Source of the DNA: Beijerinckiaceae bacterium
GTDB lineage: Bacteria; Pseudomonadota; Alphaproteobacteria; Rhizobiales; Beijerinckiaceae
DNA length: 17,921 nt
Direction of reading: 5' to 3'
Assembly: GCA_022702195.1 (NCBI GenBank)
Contig: JAKONB010000305.1
Location: forward strand, 1 to 17,921
In this document: piece by piece, positions 1 to 6,642 of the stretch
Numbering within the stretch: position 1 is the first letter of the stretch
Layout of the letters: each line of letters opens with the position of its first letter
Made by a program: the position numbers and the translations under genes
Notes under the pieces: generated by a model
What the model saw: the letters and a program-made list of their open reading frames with translations, nothing else
Databases searched by the model: none
What the model was told of the DNA's origin: nothing

Positions 1-194
1 AAGGCGCGCCTGCGCGCTCCGGTCGTTCCGACGTCGGTCGCCCCCAGGAGGGACGCGGCGAACGGCGCTCCCCCGCACCGCAGCAGGAACAACGCTCGGA
101 GCCGCGTAGCGACAACCGCGCTCGCACGCCGCGCCCGCAGGGAAATGGCGAGGGCCGCGCCATCGGCTGGCTCGACCGTTCGCCGCGCTCGTGA
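1..194 (+). CDS. C-terminal tail of an unidentified Arg/Gly/Gln/Pro-rich protein (partial)
   Basis: The frame whose first complete codon begins at base 3 is open from the window edge to a TGA at 192-194, giving about 63 residues. They are rich in Arg, Gly, Glu, Gln, Pro and Ser and end in the more ordered segment GRAIGWLDRSPRS. Such low-complexity basic tails are typical of alphaproteobacterial RNA-binding proteins, for example DEAD-box RNA helicases or pseudouridine synthases. A DEAD-box helicase is my first guess, but no catalytic domain is in view, so the identity is inference only. A strong hairpin terminator 55 bp downstream supports this being a genuine gene end. The other two frames are worse candidates: frame 2 has a stop near base 110, and frame 1 yields no recognisable protein. 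Confidence 0.55.
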   Translation, partial: GAPARSGRSDVGRPQEGRGERRSPAPQQEQRSEPRSDNRARTPRPQGNGEGRAIGWLDRSPRS

Positions 195-249
195 TCAACC
201 TCTTCCTCTGAAGCCAGGGTCCTGGAGCGGCCCAACCACAGACGTTTTC

Positions 250-284
250 GCGCCGCCCCGGTTCTCCGGGGCGGCGCTTTCGTT
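250..284 (+). terminator. Rho-independent terminator
   Basis: A perfect 12-bp stem (GCGCCGCCCCGG at 250-261 pairing with CCGGGGCGGCGC at 266-277) with the loop TTCT is followed by TTTCGTTT. It lies 55 bp after the stop at 192-194 and most likely ends that transcript. The stem is symmetric, but the T-run lies only on the plus-strand side. Confidence 0.85.
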
Positions 285-375
285 TGCTCAGGTCTTCGAG
301 CCCATTGCGACGCCCTTCGCGAACGCCATCTCCATCAGGGGTGGAGTCAGCCCCACCATACCGGAGGAGGGCAGC

Positions 376-561
376 ATGCGGTTCGAGATCTATAGGGATC
401 ACGCAGGCGAGTGGCGCTGGCGCCTGCGCATGACCAACGGCAACGTCGTCGCCGACTCGGCCGAGGGCTATGCTCAGCGCGTGGATTGCGAGCGGGGCAT
501 TGCGGTGGTGAAGAGCAGTGCTCCGGCATCGATCGTCGATATGACCACGGAAATCGCGTGA
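376..561 (+). CDS. YegP-like DUF1508 protein, 61 aa
   Basis: This small soluble protein belongs to the DUF1508/YegP family, whose members fold into short beta-alpha modules; their function is not established. Recognisable features are the start MRFEIYRDHAGEWRWRL, then NGNVVADSAEGY (residues about 22-33) and the CERGIAVVKSSA segment (about 38-49), which match the family pattern of an aromatic/Trp-rich strand, an 'NG..(I/V)A.S.EGY' turn and a 'C..GI..VK' helix. One module is present, whereas E. coli YegP has two. The frame stays open upstream to about base 145, but ATG 376 is chosen because GGAGGAGG at 363-370 sits five bases before it and because family similarity begins there. The preceding terminator at 250-284 makes it the first gene of its own transcript. 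Confidence 0.85.
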   Translation: MRFEIYRDHAGEWRWRLRMTNGNVVADSAEGYAQRVDCERGIAVVKSSAPASIVDMTTEIA

Positions 562-727
562 ATTCGGCTGCGGATCGGAGTGGTCTGGGCCGCGGGCCTC
601 GATCCCGCGGATCGCCGCTCGAGTCGAAATGGCGACGGCAACGCTTTCAGACCTCATGCGTTGCTTGCGTCCGGACCTGATCCGGCGACGTCGATTCAGC
701 GGCGTCGATTGCGACATCCAGGGAGTT

Positions 728-1027
728 GTGAACGTGCTGAGGAAACTCGTGCTGGCCGCGCTGCTGGCCCTAGGCTTTGCCGCAACGGCACCAAGGGGAG
801 CGTCCGCTGCCCCGATCGGACCTTCCCTTGCGCTTCAGAGCGAGGCCGCACCCGCGGTTGCGCAGACGGTCCAATATTACGGCTACCGCCGTCGCTATTA
901 TGGGCCGCGTCGCTTCTATGGACCCCGCCCGTTCTACGGCCGCCGGTATTACGGTCCGCGTCGCTTCTACGGTCCGCGCCGTTTTTATGGCCCGCGTCGC
1001 TTCTACGGTCCGCGCCGCTTTTACTGA
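728..1027 (+). CDS. Secreted Arg/Tyr/Gly repeat protein (RRFYGP repeats)
   Basis: The predicted protein is about 99 aa. It starts with a signal peptide (VLRKLVLAALLALGFAATA, ending near the cleavage motif ASA-A), followed by an Ala/Pro-rich linker. A C-terminal half of near-tandem six-residue units (YYGPRRFYGP and variants) runs to the last codon. Every unit carries Tyr/Phe, Gly, Pro and one or two Arg, giving a very basic, aromatic, probably disordered exported protein. The start is GTG 728 or GTG 734; AGGGAG at 719-724 is better spaced for 734. The frame extends upstream to an ATG at 629, but that would bury the signal peptide. Similar short RYG-rich exported proteins occur in Methylobacterium genomes as hypotheticals, and no function is known to me. 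The gene ends at its own terminator (1069-1101). Confidence 0.7.
   Translation: MNVLRKLVLAALLALGFAATAPRGASAAPIGPSLALQSEAAPAVAQTVQYYGYRRRYYGPRRFYGPRPFYGRRYYGPRRFYGPRRFYGPRRFYGPRRFY
887..1024 (+). repeat. 18-bp tandem coding repeat (RRFYGP units)
   Basis: About seven degenerate 18-bp units encode R-R-(F/Y)-Y-G-P. One of the units is a 15-bp variant. The last four alternate between two codon versions (CGTCGCTTCTACGGTCCG and CGCCGTTTTTATGGCCCG), so nearly identical 27-bp blocks recur 36 bp apart. This suggests duplication of a two-unit block. There are no spacers, so it is a coding repeat. Confidence 0.85.
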
Positions 1028-1068
1028 GAGCGACTCCCGGCAAGCCTTCGCTCTCGCCGATCCCTTTG

Positions 1069-1101
1069 AAGCCCGACGCTCGCAGGAGCCGTCGGGCTTT
1101 T
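1069..1101 (+). terminator. Rho-independent terminator
   Basis: AAGCCCGACG (1069-1078) pairs with CGTCGGGCTT (1090-1099) to form a perfect 10-bp stem with an 11-base loop, followed by TT. It lies 41 bp after the stop of the RRFYGP-repeat gene and ends that transcript. Confidence 0.85.
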
Positions 1102-1120
1102 CGTGAATCAAAATGCCATT

Positions 1121-1138
1121 TCTAGAATCAATTCCAGA
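1121..1138. promoter_or_regulatory. Inverted repeat in an AT-rich island, candidate operator
   Basis: TCTAGAAT, then CA, then ATTCCAGA is an 8-bp inverted repeat with one mismatch. It sits in an AT-rich stretch (about 1105-1160) that stands out from the GC-rich surroundings. TATATC at 1149-1154 could serve as a -10 element for the small gene at 1208, but no convincing -35 hexamer is visible at the right distance. This is a weak candidate only. Confidence 0.25.
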
Positions 1139-1207
1139 GAAATTTTGCTATATCTGATTTTGAAGCACGGCCGACCGGACGACAGGCTGCTTGGGAGGAG
1201 TGCCGTG

Positions 1208-1333
1208 ATGGCGATCGCTCTACGCGAGGTTCGGAGCCGCGAACTCTGGCAATCGATCCCGCTCGACCTTGCCATGTCGGTCATGGCGATCCTGCTCGCG
1301 GCCGGGTTGAAATTCTTCGGTTGGATTCTCTGA
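1208..1333 (+). CDS. Small single-helix membrane protein, 41 aa
   Basis: An ATG at 1208 (or the GTG directly before it at 1205) is preceded by GGGAGGAG at about 1192-1199, a strong ribosome binding site. The product has a charged N-terminus (MAIALREVRSRELWQ) and one C-terminal hydrophobic segment of about 20 residues (from LDLAMSVMAILLAAGLKFFG to the end), consistent with one transmembrane helix. I do not recognise the family. The open frame begins at ATG 1103, which overlaps the previous terminator and runs through an AT-rich, promoter-like region, so the shorter start is preferred. The gene stands alone between two terminated units and the thioesterase gene 76 bp downstream. Its reality rests on the ribosome binding site and hydrophobicity only. 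Confidence 0.5.
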   Translation: MAIALREVRSRELWQSIPLDLAMSVMAILLAAGLKFFGWIL

Positions 1334-1409
1334 ATTCCGCGATCAGGCGAGGCCAATGGCCTCAAAGCCACTTAGAATGAACGCGGGGAATCAGGGAGGA
1401 CGAAAGGGA

Positions 1410-1805
1410 ATGGCGTCGACGGAGGAGGGGAGCACTCCGCGCGGTGACCTGACGGTCCGGACCAGCGCGATGCCGGCGGACACCAACGCCAATGGCGACA
1501 TCTTCGGTGGCTGGGTCATGTCGCAGATGGACCAGGCCGGCGGCATCGCGGGCGTTGAGCGGTCGCGGGGGCGTGTGGTCACCGTGGCGGTGAACGCGAT
1601 GACGTTCATTCGTCCGGTGCGGGTCGGGGATGTCCTTTGCGTCTACACGCGGGTCGATCACGTCGGCCGCACCTCGATGAAGATCGAGGTCGAGGCCTGG
1701 GCACGGCGCTTTCGCACGCAGGTGCGCGAGAAGGTGACGGAAGCGACCTTTACCTTCGTTGCGATCGACGACGACGGGCGGCCGCGCCCCGTGAATCACG
1801 ATTGA
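1410..1805 (+). CDS. yciA: YciA-type acyl-CoA thioesterase (hotdog fold)
   Basis: The predicted 131-aa cytoplasmic enzyme would hydrolyse acyl-CoA esters to free acid and CoA. The signature region NANGDIFGGWVMSQMDQAGG (residues about 26-45) matches YciA/ACOT-type hotdog thioesterases: the NGDIFGGW segment includes the active-site turn, and Asp41 in SQMD is the expected catalytic acid. Further matches are VTVAVNAMTFIRPVRVGDVL and the 'V..VGRTSMKIEVE' strand. ATG 1410 is chosen because AGGGAGGA at 1393-1400 lies nine bases upstream; an in-frame ATG at 1356 would add 18 residues lacking family character. The C-terminus (ATFTFVAIDDDGRPRPV) is complete. The gene converges on the metallopeptidase gene with only 5 bp between stops, so transcripts must overlap or share a terminator. 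Substrate preference cannot be told from sequence. Confidence 0.9.
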   Translation: MASTEEGSTPRGDLTVRTSAMPADTNANGDIFGGWVMSQMDQAGGIAGVERSRGRVVTVAVNAMTFIRPVRVGDVLCVYTRVDHVGRTSMKIEVEAWARRFRTQVREKVTEATFTFVAIDDDGRPRPVNHD

Positions 1806-1810
1806 AAACC

Positions 1811-2971
1811 TCAGGTGTTGGGGGCAGCGACGCGTTGTCGAAGGCCCGCAATCACGGCCTTCAGGATGTCCGAACCCGCCTCCTCGCTACCCATGGACGG
1901 TCCAACCGAGCGGATGGCGCCGATGCGCTCATGAACGAAGGACAATTTGGCGATGACCGCCGGGGTCAGCGTGAACGGATAGAGGGCCTGCTGCCCCATG
2001 CTGCGGCTCAATGAATTCACCGCGTAGGTGAGCGGCAACCAAGCCTCCACGAGTCGGCCGAAATCCGAGATCTGGTAGGGGTCGTAGTCGATGATGACCG
2101 GCTCACCACGCCCATGTCGAAGTCGCGGACGCACATGCAGTTCGAAGGTGCTCGCGGTCTCCACGGTGTCGACGATGTGGAGGTAATGCGCCCAGGTCTC
2201 GGCGAAATCCTCCCAAGGGTGGGCGGTTGCGTAGGCGCTGACGAACGATTCTTCCCAATCTGGCGGAGCACCATGGGCGTAATGGCGCTGCAGAGCGGCG
2301 GCATAGTTCACGCGCTCATCGCCGAACAGATCCCGGAATGTCCACAGGCTTTGGTCGAAGCGCACCAGCGCGTTCCAGAAATAATGCCCGATCTCGTGCC
2401 GGAAATGGCCGAGCAGGGTGCGGTAATACTCCCCGAACAGCATGCGCCGACGCTCGCGCTCGACGTCGTCCGCCTCGGCGATGTTGAGGGTGATCAGGCC
2501 GCTCTGATGACCGGTCAGGACCGGCGGACCAACCCGGTAAGTCTCGGCAGGATCCACCAGGAAATCAAAGGCGAGTCCGGTGACCGGGTTCTCGTCCCGA
2601 GTCATCAGCGGCAGATTGAGACGCATCAGCGAGTAGAACAGCCGATGCTTGGCCGCCTCGATCTGCCGCCAGCGCGTCAGGTTCCACGCGACGCTGAGAT
2701 CCGGCACAACGTGGTTGTGGCGGCAGGCCGTACAGTAACGGTCATATGATCCCTCGGGGATCAGCCAGTTGCATGCATCGTAGCTGGCATTGGCACAAAA
2801 CTTATATTTTCGGGCAGGGTTCGCATAGGCGTGCCAGAAATCTCCAGATGGTTCGAGCGCCGACACCTCATTCACATCGGAAACGTAGCCCAGTTTCCGC
2901 CCACAGCTCTCACAGGCCGTACTTTCGAAACTGATCGGCTGATCGCAAGCCTGGCATTGGAAGATCTTCAT
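1811..2971 (-). CDS. Zinc-ribbon plus zincin-like metallopeptidase (COG4307-like)
   Basis: The predicted protein is 386 aa, cytoplasmic, with no signal peptide. The N-terminus is a zinc ribbon with Cys6, Cys9, Cys20 and Cys23; a second Cys group (59, 67, 80, 83) probably binds another metal. The catalytic part contains HEIGHYFW with His192, Glu193 and His196, the HExxH zinc motif. It is followed by the family blocks LFGDERVNYAAALQRHY and HPWEDFAETWAHYLHIVDT, where an acidic residue probably supplies the third ligand. This matches the 'putative zinc-binding metallopeptidase' family; its substrate is unknown. The start MKIFQCQACD at 2971 is chosen because the ribbon begins there; the frame extends to 3088, and no strong Shine-Dalgarno is seen. 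It is divergent from the transglutaminase/ATP-grasp operon. I recall this family being found beside such operons, which suggests a role in processing their product. Confidence 0.88.
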   Translation of the reverse strand: MKIFQCQACDQPISFESTACESCGRKLGYVSDVNEVSALEPSGDFWHAYANPARKYKFCANASYDACNWLIPEGSYDRYCTACRHNHVVPDLSVAWNLTRWRQIEAAKHRLFYSLMRLNLPLMTRDENPVTGLAFDFLVDPAETYRVGPPVLTGHQSGLITLNIAEADDVERERRRMLFGEYYRTLLGHFRHEIGHYFWNALVRFDQSLWTFRDLFGDERVNYAAALQRHYAHGAPPDWEESFVSAYATAHPWEDFAETWAHYLHIVDTVETASTFELHVRPRLRHGRGEPVIIDYDPYQISDFGRLVEAWLPLTYAVNSLSRSMGQQALYPFTLTPAVIAKLSFVHERIGAIRSVGPSMGSEEAGSDILKAVIAGLRQRVAAPNT

Positions 2972-3378
2972 GGCATCGTCTCGATGACCGTACCCCGTTG
3001 CATGCGCTTGTGCATCCATACCGGTCCGCAGGCAGCAGCCACCCGCTGGGCCGGGCGGCGCCAAGACCGTGCCGCGACCCGCTAACAAAAGCGAGGTTGC
3101 CGCATGAAGTTCCGGCTTGGCGCGCCCTCATCCCCCGTGGCGCGACAATGCACGAAACTTGCGTAAGAGTCCGGTCAGGAGCAGCCTTCCGCGAAGGTTT
3201 CGATGGGAATGCCATTCGCGGCGACGCACCATCAAAGCCATCGCACGCGGGCAACCGTTGGCGTATGGAACGCCTCAGCTTATCCTGGGATGCCGCAGGG
3301 CGGCGTCCCGTTTTTGCCGCAACCGATTGGGCGCTTCGCGCCCGGACGGTCCCATGCCCTGGTACTGCGGGAGTCCCC
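2972..3378. other. 407-bp divergent intergenic region
   Basis: This gap separates the divergent starts of the metallopeptidase gene (2971, minus) and the transglutaminase-DUF2126 gene (3379, plus) and should hold promoters for both. I see no convincing -35/-10 pair by eye. The plus-strand frame of the large gene is open throughout from 2998, with a possible ATG at 3265, but the encoded residues show no family similarity and no export signal. One clear hairpin lies at 3329-3343. Confidence 0.6.
3329..3343 (+). promoter_or_regulatory. Hairpin in the probable 5' leader of the transglutaminase operon
   Basis: GGGCGC (3329-3334), TTC, GCGCCC (3338-3343) forms a perfect 6-bp GC stem 36 bases before the GTG start. 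No T-run follows, so it does not look like a terminator. It could affect translation of the operon or be chance in GC-rich DNA. Confidence 0.3.
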
Positions 3379-6300
3379 GTGTCGATCAAAGCCGCCCTGC
3401 ATCACGTCACTCACTACGTCTACGACCGCCCGATCGCGCTCGGGCCGCAGGTCATCCGCCTTCGCCCCGCGCCGCATACGCGCACGGCCGTGCCGGCCTA
3501 TTCGCTGAAGGTTCTTCCTGAAAACCACTTCATCAACTGGCAGCAGGACCCCAACGGCAATTGGCTGGCACGGCTCGTCTTCCCGGAGAAGACGAAGGAA
3601 CTGAAGATCGAGGTCGATCTCACCGCCGATATGTCGGTAATCAATCCGTTCGACTTCTTCGTGGAGGAATACGCCCAGACGCGCGGCTTCACCTACGCGG
3701 ACGACCTGACGGCGGAGCTGAAGCCCTATCTCGTTCTCGACGACGCCATGGCTCCGGAGGTGGATGCCTTCCTCGAACGCCTGCCATCCGAGCAGAACAC
3801 CGTGCTGTTCCTCGTTGCCCTCAACGCACAGGTGGCACGGGAGATCACCTACGGCGTCCGTATGGAGCCGGGGGTGCAGAGCGCCGCCGAGACTTTGACA
3901 CTGAAGAGTGGCTCGTGCCGGGATTCCGCCTGGCTGATGGTGCAGGTGCTGCGCCGCCTCGGTCTCGCCGCGCGCTTCGTCTCCGGCTACCTGATCCAGC
4001 TGGTTCCCGACACCACCGCGGTGGACGGACCCGCCGGCACCACCACGGATTTCACCGATCTGCATGCCTGGGCCGAGGTCTTCCTGCCCGGCGCCGGCTG
4101 GGTCGGGCTCGACGCCACCTCCGGGCTGCTCTGCGGCGAGGGGCATATTCCCCTCGCGGCCACGCCCCATTACAACTCGGCCGCCCCGATCACAGGCCTC
4201 GCCGAGCCGGCGCAGGTCGAGTTCGGTTTCGAGATGACCGTGACCCGGGTGGCGGAGGCCCCCCGCATCACCAAGCCGTTCTCCGACGATGTCTGGGCGG
4301 CGATGGATGCGCTGGGCGAGCGGATCGACGCCGACCTGACGGAACAGGACGTGCGCCTGACCATGGGCGGGGAGCCGACCTTCGTCTCCATCGACGACTT
4401 TGAATCGCCCGAATGGAATGCCGCCGCGGTCGGCCCGACCAAGCGCGGCCTGGCGGACAAGCTGATCCGGCGCCTGCGCACACGCTTCGCACCGGGCGGC
4501 ATGCTGCATTACGGCCAGGGCAAGTGGTATCCGGGCGAGAGCCTGCCCCGCTGGGCCTTCGCTCTATACTGGCGCCGCGACGGGGTGCCGGTCTGGAAGG
4601 ATGCGGGCCTCATCGCCGCCGAGGACGGACCGCGTGACGCCAATGCGACCGGCGCCAAGACCCTTATCGACGGCATCGCGAAACGGCTCGGCCTGTCCAC
4701 CTACGTGTTCCCGGCCTTCGAGGACCCGGTCTACTGGACCGAGAAGCGCGACGAGTTGCCGGTCAACGTCACCACCGCCGATCCGAAATTCCCCAATGCC
4801 GAGACCAATGCCCGCATGGCGCGGGTGTTCGAACGCGGCCTCGGCGAGGCCGCCGGCTACGCGCTGCCGCTCGCCAGCCTGCCGTTGGGTGAGGATGCCG
4901 AGCGGCGCTGGATCTCGGAAGCCTGGGAGTTCCGCCGTGGCCACGCCTTCCTGACACCGGGCGATTCCCCGGTCGGCTACCGCCTGCCACTCTCCTCGCT
5001 CCCCTACGTGCCGCCGGAGCATTACCCCTATTATCAGCCGCAGGATCCGCTGGAGGCGCGCGGCGCGCTGCCCGAGGGTCATCCCGGCACCAAGACCGTG
5101 AACGGATCGGACGTGACCGGCGTGGCCGTGCGCACCGCCCTGGCCGTGGAGCCGCGACATGGCGTTCTCCACGTCTTCATGCCCCCCCTGCAGCGCGTGG
5201 ACGAGTATCTCGAGCTGCTGGGCTACGTGGAAGCGGCCGCAGCCGACCTGAAGCTGACGCTGCACATCGAAGGCTATGAGCCGCCCTTCGATGCGCGCCT
5301 GAACGTCATCAAGGTGACTCCCGATCCGGGCGTGATCGAGGTCAACGTCCATCCCGCCGCGACGTGGCGCGAGGCGGTGAGCATCACCAGCGACCTCTAC
5401 GAGGATGCGCGCCAGATCCGCCTCGGGGCGCAGAAATTCATGACCGACGGGCGCCACACCGGAACCGGGGGCGGCAACCACGTGGTTCTGGGCGGGGCGA
5501 CTCCCGCCGATTCACCGTTCCTGCGTCGGCCCGACCTGCTGAAGAGCCTGGTACTCTACTGGCAGCGCCATCCGGCGATGTCCTACCTGTTCTCCGGTCT
5601 GTATATCGGCCCGACGAGCCAGGCCCCGCGCATGGACGAGGCGCGGCATGACGGGCTCTACGAACTCGAAATCGCCATGGCACAGGTGCCGAAGCCCGAC
5701 GAGCCGAACATCCCGCGTTGGCTGGTCGACCGGATCTTCCGCAACATCCTGGTGGACGTCACCGGGAACACCCACCGCTCCGAGATCTGCATCGACAAGC
5801 TCTACTCTCCGGACGGACCGACGGGTCGACTCGGGCTGCTCGAATTCCGCTCGTTCGAGATGCCGCCGGACCCGCGTATGAGCTTGGCGCAGCAACTGCT
5901 GCTGCGCGCCATCGTCGCCTGGCTCTGGCGTGAGCCGCAGGCGGGCGGCTGTGTCCGCTGGGGCACGGGACTGCATGATCGCTTCATGCTGCGCCACTTC
6001 CTGTGGGCCGATTTCCTCGACGTGCTGGAGGATCTTCGGGCAGCGGGCTACGGTTTCGACCCGGCGGCCTTCGTCGCGCAGCGTGAATTCCGCTTTCCGG
6101 TCTTCGGGACGGTGGAGCATGGCAGCGTGAAGCTGGAGCTGCGCCAAGCCCTGGAACCCTGGCACGTGCTGGGAGAGGAGGGCGCGATCGGGGGTACGGT
6201 GCGCTACGTCGATTCGTCCGTGGAGCGGTTGCAGGTGAAGGTCGAGGGCTTCGTCCCCGGTCGTCACGTCATTGCCTGCAACGGGCGACGCATACCCATG

Positions 6301-6642
6301 ACCGGCACCGGCGTGTCGGGTGAGGCGGTGGCCGGACTGCGCTTCAAGGCATGGCAACCGGCTTCGTCGATGCATCCGACGATCCCACCCCATTCGCCCC
6401 TGACCATCGACATCCTGGATTCGTGGAGCGGCCGGTCGCTCGGCGGATGCCGCTACCATGTGAGCCATCCGGGGGGGCGCAACTACGAGACCTTCCCGGT
6501 CAACACCTACGAGGCGGAGGGACGCCGCCTCGCGAGGTTCCAGGCGCATGGCCATACCCCCGGTAAGGTCGCGATGCCGCCGGAGGAAACCAACCGCGAG
6601 TTCCCGATGACCCTCGACCTGCGGATGCCGGCCCCCCGATGA
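3379..6642 (+). CDS. Transglutaminase-like / DUF2126 two-domain protein
   Basis: The predicted protein is 1087 aa and cytoplasmic. Residues 1-90 are the N-terminal beta domain of bacterial transglutaminase-like proteins (SIKAALHHVTHYVYDRP, then GPQVIRLRPAPHTRT). The papain-like core follows with the full catalytic triad: Cys180 in SGSCRDSAW, His229 in DLHAWAEV and Asp245 in GLDATSG. From about residue 320 to the end it is DUF2126, with LTMGGEPTFVSIDD, GMLHYGQGKWYPGESLPRW, HTGTGGGNH (693-701) and LEFRSFEMPP (from 821). DUF2126 has been proposed to be a glutamine-synthetase-like carboxylate-amine ligase (from memory); the Glu/His-rich motifs fit metal-nucleotide chemistry. GTG 3379 is chosen because GGGAG at 3369-3373 precedes it by five bases and conservation begins there. 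The gene overlaps the next by four bases (ATGA). The substrate is unknown. Confidence 0.93.
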   Translation: MSIKAALHHVTHYVYDRPIALGPQVIRLRPAPHTRTAVPAYSLKVLPENHFINWQQDPNGNWLARLVFPEKTKELKIEVDLTADMSVINPFDFFVEEYAQTRGFTYADDLTAELKPYLVLDDAMAPEVDAFLERLPSEQNTVLFLVALNAQVAREITYGVRMEPGVQSAAETLTLKSGSCRDSAWLMVQVLRRLGLAARFVSGYLIQLVPDTTAVDGPAGTTTDFTDLHAWAEVFLPGAGWVGLDATSGLLCGEGHIPLAATPHYNSAAPITGLAEPAQVEFGFEMTVTRVAEAPRITKPFSDDVWAAMDALGERIDADLTEQDVRLTMGGEPTFVSIDDFESPEWNAAAVGPTKRGLADKLIRRLRTRFAPGGMLHYGQGKWYPGESLPRWAFALYWRRDGVPVWKDAGLIAAEDGPRDANATGAKTLIDGIAKRLGLSTYVFPAFEDPVYWTEKRDELPVNVTTADPKFPNAETNARMARVFERGLGEAAGYALPLASLPLGEDAERRWISEAWEFRRGHAFLTPGDSPVGYRLPLSSLPYVPPEHYPYYQPQDPLEARGALPEGHPGTKTVNGSDVTGVAVRTALAVEPRHGVLHVFMPPLQRVDEYLELLGYVEAAAADLKLTLHIEGYEPPFDARLNVIKVTPDPGVIEVNVHPAATWREAVSITSDLYEDARQIRLGAQKFMTDGRHTGTGGGNHVVLGGATPADSPFLRRPDLLKSLVLYWQRHPAMSYLFSGLYIGPTSQAPRMDEARHDGLYELEIAMAQVPKPDEPNIPRWLVDRIFRNILVDVTGNTHRSEICIDKLYSPDGPTGRLGLLEFRSFEMPPDPRMSLAQQLLLRAIVAWLWREPQAGGCVRWGTGLHDRFMLRHFLWADFLDVLEDLRAAGYGFDPAAFVAQREFRFPVFGTVEHGSVKLELRQALEPWHVLGEEGAIGGTVRYVDSSVERLQVKVEGFVPGRHVIACNGRRIPMTGTGVSGEAVAGLRFKAWQPASSMHPTIPPHSPLTIDILDSWSGRSLGGCRYHVSHPGGRNYETFPVNTYEAEGRRLARFQAHGHTPGKVAMPPEETNREFPMTLDLRMPAPR

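Noticed and set aside
887..1024. Possible CRISPR-like array
   Set aside because: The units are contiguous with no spacers, keep a reading frame and encode a repeat peptide.
580..1125. 181-aa plus-strand ORF overlapping the repeat gene
   Set aside because: It is an alternate frame of the RRFYGP repeats giving Ser/Leu/Pro-rich repeats, and it runs through the terminator at 1069-1101. The other frame has a signal peptide and stops before the terminator.
2114..2749. 211-aa plus-strand ORF inside the metallopeptidase gene
   Set aside because: It is antisense to a gene with clear zinc-ribbon and HEIGH motifs and shows no motif of its own; it arises from GC codon bias.
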